The position numbers and the translations under genes are program-made. A stretch of DNA of 64,000 nucleotides from Prostheceraeus crozeri (taxonomy: Eukaryota; Platyhelminthes; Polycladida; Euryleptidae), in the NCBI GenBank assembly GCA_907163375.1, contig CAJQUW010001718.1, positions 248,001 through 312,000 of the forward strand. The letters are read 5' to 3'. Below are positions 12,918-23,625 of this stretch, in pieces (within the stretch, counting starts at the first letter, position 1; each line of letters begins with the position of its first letter). Under the pieces are notes generated by a model. It was not told the origin of the DNA. It saw nothing but the letters and a program-made list of their open reading frames with translations, and did no database searches.

Positions 12918-13212
12918 TCAAAAGTTCTAGTCCGACAGTCAGAACGAATTTCTGCAAGGAACGCGGCCAAAAATGAGACTTTCACAGGATGATGTGTACC
13001 GTATACACGTACGCGTATGCCCAGTTCTAGTGAGTTCCTCTTCTTGTCAAGCAGGATCAAAGAAATGCACTGGTAAATTCAAATGGGTGCAGATTGGAAT
13101 TTTTGCCAAAAATGATTTTTTCTATGTTTTCTCTTGTTGAATGAAAAAAGTATTAAGTCTAGAGCAATAATTTTCGGCATGACGTGTCTTCAGGTCATTT
13201 GCTATCATTTTT
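12918..13212 (+). repeat. Fold-back family, solitary arm (copy A)
   Basis: This is one of five loci in the window carrying the same arm. It begins TAGTCCGACAGTCAGAACG, continues through GGCCAAAAATGAGACTTTCA, then has the hallmark CCTCTTCTTGTCAAGCAGGA, and ends TCTTCAGGTCATTTGC. The best complete copy is at 28,442-29,167. Here only the outward arm is recognised and the partner arm was not found, so the copy is truncated or rearranged. Confidence 0.7.
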
Positions 13213-13215
13213 TAT

Positions 13216-13575
13216 CATATTGAGTGAATCACAGGTCGTCTCTTCTTCTGTTGGACTACAAAGGAAGCATTGGAACATGCAATGCTAATGAAATGGCACA
13301 ATCTGCTAACACCACAGAATTGGACAGGTCGTCTCTTCTTCCGTTTGACTAGAAGGGAAACATTGGAACATGTAAAGCTAATGAAATGGCACAATCTGCT
13401 GACTAAATACCATAGCAATCGAACAATGAGCAGCCAGTTCAACATAAAACACGCCAAATTGTGCAAAGTTTCAGTGACTGTTATCAACCGGACCACACAA
13501 CAAAGAGACAAAGACGATGTCAAGTTCTACAGAGAAGTTTGTGAACGTTTTTTCATGCGCCTGCTAACTTTTTAA
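13216..13575 (+). CDS. Open frame with a 31-residue tandem duplication, unknown
   Basis: An uninterrupted plus-strand frame runs from about 13,216 to a stop at 13,573-13,575. A 93-bp unit starting at 13,231 is repeated from 13,324. It encodes TGRLFFCWTTKEALEHAMLM and then TGRLFFRLTRRETLEHVKLM, each followed by KWHNLLT. The unit is exactly 31 codons, so the duplication keeps phase. The downstream part is basic and shows no known motif. It directly follows a fold-back arm, so it may be internal DNA of that element, a host exon fragment or chance. No start codon is certain; the first ATG in frame is 13,270. Confidence 0.25.
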
Positions 13576-14701
13576 ATAATGATCGGAGGGCCCAACATTA
13601 TCGAGAAAACTTTTGCGCAATGATCTGAATTCTTCGAATCTGAAAGAGTCGTGGCGATTGGAGCATTTTGAAGGAATTCAGAGCAATCCGCAATCGACGC
13701 ACTACTATTTTTCATATCTCTGCAAGGTATTAAACATTTCTTTTTGCCCACTTTGTAAGTTCCTGCATGTGCCATCTGTTTGAATCAATTTGCATTTCAA
13801 GAAAAGTGATATTCTTCAACAATCTAATTCTGTGGCTGAATTTGTCATCAACAAACATCAATTGCATTTTCTTGCCCCACTAACTTAGAGAGAGCGAAAA
13901 GTCGCATTTCCACGGTTATTTCTTTTTTCTTTTACACTACACATTTCCCTGAAAGTAAAGCATCTTCGATGAAAGCAACAAAGTTCATTCGTCGCAGATC
14001 TCGAAGTCATTCGAAGGAATTCTTATGTAAATTGAGAAGAAACTGTAAAGGAGACGAAATAGAGCTCTGTGATACAATCTAACTTCTGATGTGTTTGATT
14101 TTACTGTGATACATCCGTGCAAGTCTTAATGACGCTGTCAAATTGTTTCACATCAATTCCGCAATTCCTGAAGTATTGAAACGTTTAGTGCATTGCAATG
14201 GGAGAATCATGCCGACTTTCATCGAAGCAATAAATATCCTTGAGATTTCCGGGAGCTCTTGACAATTCTAATGCGGCATTTTAGAGAAATCATTACAAGT
14301 CTATGCGGTAGTTTAATGAATAATTTATTTCATTATCAAGTAATTATGTTGTTGTTCGTCATAAAACTGCTAAAATTGAGATTATTTCAGGATAGGGAAT
14401 ACAGAGATTTCCATAATATGTGAAAGGAACAATAATCGTGACCGTGAGAATGGCAGCAATTTGGATCACTATCAAACACTCGAATGTCCGGAAAATAGAA
14501 TTTCTTTGTTGTCAATAGTATTGGCTATGTATTTTATTAGTTTATGCTTTCAAATCGAATGTAGCAGTTTCTTAAACTAATATTTGAACCAAATGCTGGA
14601 ATGAATTAGTAATGATTGCAATCCTAACATTTTGGTTGTTACAAAACAATGATTTATTTTATCTTTATTTACCTTCTCGACAACATGACTATCCAAAATT
14701 A
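13576..14701. other. No gene seen
   Basis: AT-rich sequence without recognised coding or repeat termini. Confidence 0.45.
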
Positions 14702-15254
14702 CCGTAAAACTTCTATTTGAACGGCATGTCGCTCTATTTTTCAAACCTTTCCCCGCACTGCCGTTTAATTAGAGGTGCCGTTCAATTAGAGGGTGTCGTT
14801 CTATTTTTCGACTAGCTGATCAGAATATAGAGATGAAATTTTCAGCAATTTTTATCTTAAATCTGTAAATTTTATAGATGAAAACATGTAACATAAGAAC
14901 TCTGCATATATCTATTTGACAAAAGCATGATCGTCAATATGAATATGATGACTTGAATCAGAATGACTTGATGATCATATACGATATTGCACAAATACGA
15001 TGCAACTCCATTGAATGGGACTTCCCAGCCTCTAAAAAGCATAGAAGCCTCTCCATAGCATTTACAAACTATTTTCCTGTTTTACACGTTCTGCAAAAAA
15101 GTTATTTCAGTCATGCAATTGATGTAGGAGATAATTTCATCAAAGTGTCATTAAACTAGAGGTGACGTTCAATTAGAGGGTGCCATTCAATTTTTCAACT
15201 CCTCCTCTAGACTGCCGTTATATTAGAGGTGCCGTTGAAATAGAGGTTTTACGG
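14702..15254. mobile_element. TA-flanked MITE with long terminal inverted repeats
   Basis: The left end CCGTAAAACTTCTATTTGAA and the right end, in reverse complement CCGTAAAACCTCTATTTCAA, match closely, and both ends abut TA dinucleotides. Further in, both ends carry variants of GCCGTTCAATTAGAGGTGCC in opposite orientation, so the inverted repeat is over 100 bp with internal repetition. At 553 bp with no transposase it is non-autonomous. A TA target duplication points to the Tc1/mariner superfamily by analogy. Confidence 0.8.
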
Positions 15255-15347
15255 TAAGATCCATTTATGTTTTGATTTCTAGAAATTGTAAAATCCAATG
15301 AAAGAAATTCAAATTTCGGATAATGAATGTTAATTTGCAATGATGTA

Positions 15348-16517
15348 CAGGTTGGGCCAGAAGTGACTAAGTTTCAAATATTACTTCATGATATCAAAAT
15401 CACTCAAATATCATTCAAAATTCAAGTATCATATGGATCTACCTGCAGGCCATTAATGTCAATGCACAATGTACGATTGTGAATTCTTCGGAGAAGTTCT
15501 TTGTCAGCATCAATTTCTTGGACAGTTTGTCTGACAGTCACTTTGATGTCATTTCTTGTTTGCGGCCTCTCATAATGAAGTTTTCTTTTCATCATACCCC
15601 AAAGGGCATTGTCACAAGAAGTCAAGTCAGGGCTTCTTGCTGGCCATGGGACTGGACCGAATTTACCCACCCATCTCTCACCGAAGTGCGTATTCAGAAA
15701 TTCTTGAGTTGTTCGGGAAGTGTGAGAAGGGGTGCCAGTGAGAAGTGGGCGATTTCACGAATGCTTCGTCTCGCAAGATCTGGCATGAACTCACCCTCCA
15801 GCGTTTGGAGATGCTGATGCACATGTTCCCAAAAGTGAGGATTTTCATTAGACCACATGACCACATTCTTGTCTTTTGATGCAGCTTAAACTGCACATTC
15901 ATCCGAGAAAAACAATTTCTTTCTCATCCGTGGAGATTGATGTTTCTCAAGAATCGTACAGCATTCAACACGATTCTGATGAGCTTCTTCAGTTAGATAT
16001 TGAACAAATGTGGGTTTCCAAGCTTTCAGAAGGTATTTCTTTAAAATTCGATGCTATCTCCTCTTTCATTTGGGCGACCGCTTCTTTGTCTATCCATAAT
16101 CATTCCTGTTTCGAATAATTTCTCTTCCCAATTCTTGATTACACGACCTTCAGGTGGTTCAAGATAAAACCGATTTCGAAGTTTATCTCGTAGCTTCATC
16201 ATGGAATGCCTTGTCCTGTCCGCATCATGCCACCAAGCTGCCGCTAGCACACGACATTCGATTGTGTATTCACTTGTGTCACAACTTTCAACCATAGCTT
16301 CACGCAGGAATATCGAATAATGATGCGAGCTGCTATTGTGCACACTTTAAAAGTGAATTTCATCATTCAAAAACATGACTACATTTAAGTGAAGAGTAAT
16401 GTTTTAGGCGATAGCAGTTACTGATTAGATTTCTATCGATTTCAATTACATTTGAAGTGAGGGGGAGCATCAGAATATATAATATATTTGAAACGCGGTC
16501 ACTTCTGGCCCACCCTG
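15348..16517 (-). mobile_element. Near full-length mariner-type transposon, broken transposase
   Basis: Both ends are present. The left begins CAGGTTGGGCCAGAAGTGAC and the right, in reverse complement, CAGGGTGGGCCAGAAGTGAC, each flanked by TA (15,346-15,347 and 16,518-16,519). The minus-strand coding DNA covers most of a transposase. The N-terminal helix-turn-helix at 16,041-16,343 has NRFYLEPPEGRVIKNWEEKL and TGMIMDRQRSGRP. The C-terminal catalytic part at 15,422-15,670 has WPARSPDLTSCDNALWGMMK and a closing INGLQVDP. The total of 1,170 bp is close to a normal mariner length. The coding frame is shifted or stopped in the middle, so it is not autonomous. Complete ends suggest a fairly recent copy. 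Confidence 0.92.
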
Positions 16518-16519
16518 TA

Positions 16520-18275
16520 CATTGTAATTAAAAGTGTGGGAACCTGACCCGGGTATGGACCTTTGGAAGCACGAACGGGTTGATTTGGGTCGCAGACTTT
16601 TTGATAACCGGATGTCCTATTAAGCTTTATATTTCTCTTAGACCATGAAGATCACCGTTGAATTTAGACATTGATAGTTGGGACACAGACTGCTATGACA
16701 GACACGAATAGTCTTCTCCTTAAGAATGCCTCCATCAATGGGTTTAAAAACCAGAATGTCCTATAACTATGGAAAAATAACTATTCAAATGGCAACCAAC
16801 TTTGAATTAAACAGATGAGCTGAAAAATCAGGCCTGGATCTCAATGTTTTCAGCACTTCATGAATAGAAGACACTCATTTCCAAAAGTTAGATTTGTGTA
16901 AGTGCTGACCGTTTCAAGGACCAGTTGTTACACGCACAGAAACATGTTGCTTTACGAAGCAAATGATGAGAGATAAAAGAAGACTTTACTGTTCAATTAA
17001 AACACTGCAACCGATGATTTATTGAAGGCAATGCTTTTGAACAGACATGAAAGAGCGCCTATTGTGACGTCAATTCAAACCCAAATTATCTTCTTCAACA
17101 TCAAATCATCAACTTTATGGACATGTACTCGTAAATGGTTGTCTGGGCGGATTTAAGTCACCGCCCGATCTCTGTGTGCGCCAACTGAGCTATCAACAGT
17201 TAAGAGAATGAGATGACTTCTCAGCTGAAGGATCTGCAAAGACAATCAATGGTTCCATCCTCTGTGATAATTATGCTGTCGGTCATCAAATCCATCTGCT
17301 GCAATATTTAGAGATATTATATAAGCCAAAGTCAGCATTAAACTTTCCAGCGATTATCAGTTGGAAAATACCTGCATGCCAAAGATTCAGGGATTCAAAT
17401 AAATGTGATGTCATGTATTTAGGATTTGAAAGTTTGGTCAGCAGTTGGTACTACAGTTGTGTCTGAAGCATGATGATCTCAAAAGTTGGGATAAAACTCA
17501 AAAAGCAGGCATTTATCGGAGCCCTGCTAATTGTATTATACACCGTTATCGAGACTTGGTGCTGCAAACTGCAGACTTGCAAATTGATCTGAATTTTCCG
17601 GTCCAGACCGGCCCGCAATTAATGCATGAACGATAGATATGCAATACCACATTACTAGTTCAACGGGCATGCACTGTAGATGCACCTATGGTTGATTTTT
17701 CACAATGTCTACTGCTTGAATCTGTAAACATGATGTGAAGTTGATGAAGAATGGTCATACATACACATATTTAGACAGTTGATAACATGTCGTTAACAAA
17801 CTTTGAAACAAAATTGACTCGATGATTCATTTCAGATTATCAGAAATCCGATGGATAAAACAGTAAAACGCGGCCAATCAAAGCTGTCAATACATCGTTC
17901 TATGAATGATATAACCCATAATTTAGCTGTCGATAGGTCTCAATTTTAAACTCCTAGATTTCTGTTTAGTTATTGAACACCAAAAAATATTCTAATTCCA
18001 TAATTTACGTTTTGAAGTTGCATTATTTAATCGCATCAGTTCTAGATTACGGCTAGAACAACATTTGTTTCGCGTGACTCGTGCGCATGTACATGTATGT
18101 AAGAACCATCGGAAAGTGATTCAGTTATAAATCAAGTTATAGCGGAAACAAAATCATTTGGTTCTGGCACCGCACCCTGTGCTACTTTTGATAAAGACTG
18201 TGGGGACGCAATCATTGACAAAATCGCTTGTAAGACAATCAGCAAATTTTCTTGGTGAAAGGAAATGCTCTCTCG
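16520..18275. other. No gene seen
   Basis: No transposon termini, RNA genes or convincing coding frames recognised. Confidence 0.45.
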
Positions 18276-18307
<32 letters not shown>

Positions 18308-18317
18308 ATATATATAA
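18276..18317 (+). repeat. (CTAT)n microsatellite running into (TA)n
   Basis: About eight CTAT units followed by a short TA run. Reading frames across it are meaningless. Confidence 0.95.
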
Positions 18318-18360
18318 TATTTGTCTTCCAAATAAAATAGAATTTCAATTGTAATTCTAG

Positions 18361-18705
18361 CAATGTATGAACTTCTTGAAATGTAGTGGTTGCAACGATT
18401 TCTATGTGGGTTAAACTGGTGATATCTTACGGAATAGATTGACCGTTCATCACCAACAAATTAATAATCCTAGGCTTGCTTTGCTCCACGTAAGCAAACA
18501 TATAGCCGCCTGCTGTAGTAACATGGAAATCAAACTTGTAGCTGCGCCTTTTTATCAATTTTCTAATGATGTAACTAGATCTCAGAGGGAATTGCAAAGA
18601 AAGCTATTTTATTTCAAATTTAAACCCTCTCTAAATAGAGATCATGCGTAGTTGCTTTTCAGTTTGTAGTTATTTCTAAGAGGTCTAAGAGGTGTCTGAC
18701 GAAGT
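18361..18705 (+). mobile_element. Penelope-like element, GIY-YIG endonuclease remnant
   Basis: The plus-strand translation from 18,367 shows FLKCSGCNDFYVG, then TGDILRNRLTVHHQQI, then an SKHIAAC block, and ends with FYFKFKPSLNRDHA. This is the zinc-knuckle-like CxxC, GIY-YIG core and closing FKPxLN pattern of the endonuclease domain at the C-terminus of some Penelope-like retroelement proteins. The reverse transcriptase part upstream is missing and the frame is degraded. Thirty bases after the frame ends, CTGACGAAGTAC (18,696-18,707) looks like the 5' half of a hammerhead core before being cut by the TA microsatellite. PLE tails commonly carry hammerheads, which supports the assignment. Confidence 0.75.

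Positions 18706-18708
<3 letters not shown>

Positions 18709-18782
<74 letters not shown>
18709..18782. repeat. (TA)n microsatellite
   Basis: An uninterrupted AT dinucleotide run of about 37 units. It is self-complementary and likely length-variable. Confidence 0.98.
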
Positions 18783-18784
<2 letters not shown>

Positions 18785-18939
18785 ATTGCCAGGTTACTTG
18801 TCTAAACATGCAATGAGTAGCGCCTGCGTGAAGCGCCTCAATCTCGGATGCGGTATTAAGTGATTGCAGAAAGCAGTCCGCCATCCACGTGCCTGCGTTA
18901 AAGCAGTGCCTTCCTGGCTAATTCACGCTCTCAACAGAT

Positions 18940-19085
18940 GGTCCGGTGGCCTTGTGGTTAGAGGGTATGCTTGCACTCGCACGTCCTCTAGCTCCAACGT
19001 CGCTGGTTCAAGCCTACCCACGACTGATGAGGCCCAACAGGCCGAAACATGTCTCGTGGTGGTTACATCTGTTGAGATTTGATAA
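18940..19085 (+). mobile_element. tRNA-like SINE-type repeat carrying a hammerhead ribozyme
   Basis: The 5' part resembles a tRNA-derived SINE head. TGGCCTTGTGG at 18,947-18,957 matches the Pol III A-box pattern, and GGTTCAAGCC at 19,005-19,014 matches the B box, about 47 bp apart. Three bases after the B box begins the hammerhead listed separately. The sequence then ends in TTTGATAAATATATATA and a TA-rich tail. A promoter-plus-ribozyme arrangement has a precedent in the schistosome Sm-alpha SINE. Alternatively it is the terminal repeat of the PLE whose endonuclease lies 300 bp upstream on the same strand. A functional tRNA gene is excluded because no acceptor stem closes. Confidence 0.6.
19018..19059 (+). 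ncRNA. Type I hammerhead ribozyme with all core bases
   Basis: Every core element is present in order. Stem I 5' strand is CCACGA (19,018-19,023). The core box CTGATGA follows (19,024-19,030). Stem II is GGCC, loop CAACA, GGCC (19,031-19,043). GAAA lies at 19,044-19,047. A minimal stem III, A-C/G-T with a 2-nt loop, ends in the cleavage triplet GTC (19,051-19,053). Stem I 3' strand is TCGTGG (19,054-19,059). Stem I pairs perfectly over 6 bp and can extend past a bulge. Predicted self-cleavage is after C19,053. A very short stem III is typical of retroelement hammerheads, which tend to work best as dimers. Confidence 0.85.
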
Positions 19086-19131
19086 ATATATATATATATA
19101 CGTCGTATATATATAATAATATATATATAAT

Positions 19132-19172
<41 letters not shown>
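19086..19172. repeat. TA-rich simple repeat
   Basis: Imperfect TA and TAA runs follow the ribozyme-bearing repeat and probably represent its tail or an expansion of it. Confidence 0.85.
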
Positions 19173-19174
<2 letters not shown>

Positions 19175-22100
19175 GTATCAAATATATGTGTTTTTGATAG
19201 AAGATAAAAAATATCAATACTCTTTCAATGTTCCCTTCAGAATTATTATCCTTACAACACTGCCATTTTGAGAACATTAAATAAATAGACAATGTCGAAA
19301 CATTTTTCCACTTAAAGCAAATAAATATGCATGTGATCTACAAAGGTCATTCTTACATGAGCAAAAAGAGCTCATAAAGAGCAAGGAGATGAGAATTATT
19401 TCTTTTAAGAGAATATTAGTCATAGCCTCTGAATGGTCCTCAGAATTTGTGTTATCTTCCATAATATTTCTTGAGCAGTAACAGGTTAATGATGTCATTG
19501 TCGGTCACTTTCAGAATCCCTGATGAAGTTGACAGTATTGATAACGACTCACCATACCGGTGGGCATTTATTCCACCGACGTTAAATAAATGTTTGCTAT
19601 TTACTTTCGTCTATCACCTTCACAATTGCATACAAAGAGTTGACATTTCAGCTGCACTAAGTTGTGCAATTAATTAATTGATAAATTGTTGCAGGGTAGG
19701 GAAGATTTCTGTCCTTGCTGCTGATTTCAAAGCAATAATTGACTTATGACTAAATTTCTCTCTCGGTTACGTATCGCAGGTGAGTCAAGCTGCAACAAAA
19801 TTCGCAATTTGTTGTTTTTCTAAATTGTTTGCCGAAATGGTGCTATGGACGGTTCTTGCTAAGAGAATGAAATTTGACGGCGATAATAAGGTAGTGAATT
19901 AAAGTCTGCAAGCAACCAACGTCTGTAAAGGTTTAATGTCAGGTCTCCGTTGGATATTACTCACACACAACTTTTCAACGACTTTTTATCGAGTAAAATG
20001 TAAACATCGAATGCATCTGCTGAAAGTTTACAAATACTTTCCGTGATTGACTTATTCCAGCTCTAAATAAAATATTTCGGTTCAAATGAAAGCTTGCAAG
20101 TTCTGAAACTGAAGAGAATGACTGGTAGGCGGCTGATTGCATCTGACAAGACTTTGATAGTAGTCTTTGAAGGTTCGCTCAGCATTAATACATGAAATTT
20201 CATGCAATTGAGCACCGGATATTGTCAGCTCTCGATTATCGCTGACCTTGAGCTGACCCGATGACTACTTCTTCATAATTCATTCAAGATAAAAGAAGAT
20301 CATTCGTATTATCTGCATATTGAATCGTTTTTTCAAATTATTCTGATAGATTATGTTGAAAAACTCGCCCCAGTGAATACTTCATGGTATAATTGCGATG
20401 CGCTTATGACTGTATATCCAAAAGAACACATTTCAGCTTCTCATTGCCTCAGGAGGCATGCCCTACCTCCTAAAGCATTTCTCAAAATCGAAACAAAGAT
20501 GTTTACAACCTTTTTTATTCTTGATTGAATGATTGCGATAACTCCTCATAATAGTTATTTAATCTGTCGAAAAATAAATTTAGCAAAATCGTTTCGGACA
20601 TTTTATATTTTTGTGCATTTTGGAATTCTTTCTAGGTTTCTTCAAGTGAAACTTCATTAGATACGCATGATAGAGGATAAGAGTTTATTTACACTTTTTT
20701 AGCATGCATAATGATGACATTTATGCATTATCCATCTAGATGGTCTAATTTTACAAGTCGTAGAGATGAAAATGACGGAGAACACATCGAATGAAAGTCA
20801 ACATAAATCACGTTGAATGATAGCATTACTGCTAAATAAATTAAATAATGTAATTCTTATATAATATAATAGATTCTTTCTAATGCTTTGTTTTTATCCT
20901 GCACCCTTTACTTTGTTTGATGGAAAATTGTAGCGAAATGATGCAATATCAGATAAAACATGTCATATCAAATGAAATGGGACATCTTTCGCTTTAAAAT
21001 GACATATCATATAATGCAGTAGGCAAACCATAACTCGAGTTAGATGGATTTGAAAATAGCAAGCTACATGTATATCTGGGCCACCCTGTGTATCTGCAGT
21101 TTTTCCGCGTCGCCTGCAATGCTGCCTTCTGTATGGCTGGTTATTCCTGAGAAGCCCACTAAATTATGGAAAGAATGCAGACTGATGTTTGGGCAGTTAT
21201 TAAATTTTAGTCTAAATTGCTTTCATGCGTTTGAAATTTGAAATGCTATTTATAATACAACGAATCCTGTTCTCGTGGGCACCTGGCAAATGCGACCATT
21301 TGCAAATTGAGGGCAGTTTTAGACAGTCCATAAAAAATTAAAATTGCGAACAAATACGAATACCGTATAGTAGGAAATATATATATATATATATAAAACC
21401 ACTTTTCCCGTGACCGTTGCTAGATTTCACCTTTAAAATGCGCGCAGTACATAGGTACAATGCTTACTTTTTCATTAATTCAAATGAATGATTCATAAAG
21501 CAGCAATAAAGCAAATATTTTTCATCATTTTAATTGATAATGTGTGCACGAAAAGTAGACACACGCACACACTAGGCTATGCAGCATGAGACCATGACTC
21601 GCGTGCACATGTTGTGTAGCAGTGAGAATTTAGAACTGTTCAGTTTTCACTTTTTTGATATTTTGAGACTAACCTGACAAATGTGAGCACCTGAGAACTA
21701 CGACCACTTTTAAAAAGTCCCTTGAGTGGACGCAATTCTCAGGTTTTACTGTAACAAAATGAATTCAAGATACGTGCATATGTCTAAAACTCTAAACAAA
21801 GGCGAGCATTTGTTAAAGTGCAGATCTATGAGATTCCATGAAATTTACTCCTTTACTGTATCATGAAATCCAACAAAAGTGTGAATTCGAATTTTAAAAT
21901 TCTATCTTTATTATCCAGATGAACAAATGTCACCATTGCAGAAAGCATGTGTGACATATCTGCATAGGTTGAATAGGTCCAACCCGATGCAAGGGCAGTC
22001 ATAATGCAAAATAAATTGGAATTTTGAAAATTATAAAAAGTATTGCAATGCTTGTCAATCACATAATTAGTCTATTGTGCACCTATCAGTTGTCAATCTC

Positions 22101-23316
22101 GCACACAATTTTGATGAAATTTACCGTCACGACGTTTCCATAGACATGATAGTGCACATATCTATTACAATATTAATCATAATATTATCGAGTAATTGTA
22201 TTTTTACGCAGAAGGTAGCATGTGTAGTTCGGCATAATGATAGTCTTCGATATGAAATTATCAGAAGAATAATTTTCAAAATTTAAATTTTACTGTCAAT
22301 GTCTGACAATTTCTTGAAAATTAAAGCCACTCTAAACAAAAGGAAAAGAAGTCGGCCATCAAGACCGGGTGCCTGACGGTCGGTGTCTCCACCTCTGAAG
22401 TCACATGTGCTTTAACTTCATGACGGCTTTAATTTGGCACATAGACTGACTGAATCAATACATCGTCGGAAGCATAAGTGCGTATTTTCAACTGAGATGA
22501 TGTATCTGAAGTGACCTTGTCTCATTCTATCCTGTTCTGATCACAAATCAAAGTGAATGAACAGTAAAACGATCAGGCTGCTAGAACTTTGGCTGTTATT
22601 TGGAAATATTCAAAAAAACAAGACATCTTTCATTCCATTTTCCGTTTGTTTAGAACTATTAGAAAGTTTATTCAACTCTTGAATGTCTGTTACTGAGACG
22701 GTCTACTAAACATATTAATAATTCTCAAGGGAAATTCGCATCCTTTCCAGTCGAATTATATCTCGTTGCTCACTCCTCGTTGAACGCAATCTGATGAGGA
22801 CGACACTAGAAAAATGTCGATATCATTAATAAAATTAGTAAGACAAATTATCGATCATCGAAGAATAGCTCAGACTTGATTGTATGAAATGTCATATGAG
22901 AATATTTAACTCACTGGGGATCCGATGACATCATTTAGAAAATTATTTAAATTATTTAGACTAAATTTAAATATTTGATAAAACGTTTAATTTGGAAAAA
23001 TATTATTTAAACTTTAAAATAATATTTAAATTATTTATAACAATGATCATTCGATAAATTATTTATATTATTAATTTTGAAAAGAACCGAGGCTTCCGCT
23101 GATCAAAGCGAGATTATGAGGACCGTGAGTTGATGACTTTTTCAATTTTTCCTTGACTTTGACGTGTTTTATTTTCCTCTAAATTTGAGGTCTATGGACG
23201 CTTTTCATTAATTTTATTATAATTCTACTGAAAATGATATTTTTGTCAAGTGAAGCGAAAAAAAGTAAATGACAAAAATAGAAATCTCAAGAACTCATAA
23301 AGTTCGCCCAAATATA
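19173..23316. other. No gene seen; AT-rich with minor repeat debris
   Basis: No coding region is recognised. A short (AT)n lies near 21,380. At 21,270-21,345 and 21,670-21,760 two segments share a CACCTGxxAA...GCGACCA pattern and may be old MITE ends. A CTGATGAGGACG at 22,792 lacks the paired stem of a hammerhead. A TTTAAATA-rich block spans about 22,935-23,075. Confidence 0.4.
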
Positions 23317-23625
23317 CAGGATGTTCGCGATCTTCTTGCGGATTTTCACATGTTGTTGTTTTGACAAAAAATACTAAGTATTCAGGTTCTAGGGAGAATA
23401 AGTCATATTCCCTTGATTACTTCTATGTATTTCAAAATTGACAAAAAGTAATCCATATGTCCTCCATCGCAGTGTATGCAAAGATCACCTCGCTTGGTAA
23501 AGGAATGATAAGCAGGAGTAGTATCATATGTGGTACGTTGTCCATCGGAAAGGTTGGTCACTGTTTTGATTCGTGTTGAGCCTCTCTGGTGCTTTGTTTC
23601 TTTGTAGAAATAATTTTGCATCAGG
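23317..23625 (-). mobile_element. Mariner-type transposon, one end plus transposase C-terminus
   Basis: The segment begins at TA then CAGGATGTTCGCGATCTTCT, a mariner-like terminal sequence. About 90 bp in, the minus-strand frame reads YHSFTKRGDLCIHCDGGHMD, resembling the RLQxCIxxxGGHFEH end of mariner-family transposases. End position and orientation agree with each other. The rest of the transposase and the other terminal repeat are missing. Confidence 0.6.

Noticed and set aside
15479-16118. Plus-strand frames of 61-112 codons
   Set aside because: They are antisense to the mariner transposase.
18642-18884. 80-codon minus-strand frame rich in Ile-Tyr
   Set aside because: It is a translation of the (TA)n microsatellite.
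18940-19020. Functional tRNA gene
   Set aside because: A and B boxes are present but the acceptor stem does not close and the 3' part is occupied by ribozyme stem I.
19014-19292. 92-codon minus-strand frame
   Set aside because: Runs through the TA-rich tail next to the hammerhead; composition is simple repeat.
19514-19545. CTGATGAAGTTGACAG hammerhead candidate
   Set aside because: No proper stem II and no GAAA box.
22780-22835. CTGATGAGGACG hammerhead candidate
   Set aside because: The second strand of stem II is absent and the GAAA region is only an A-rich run.
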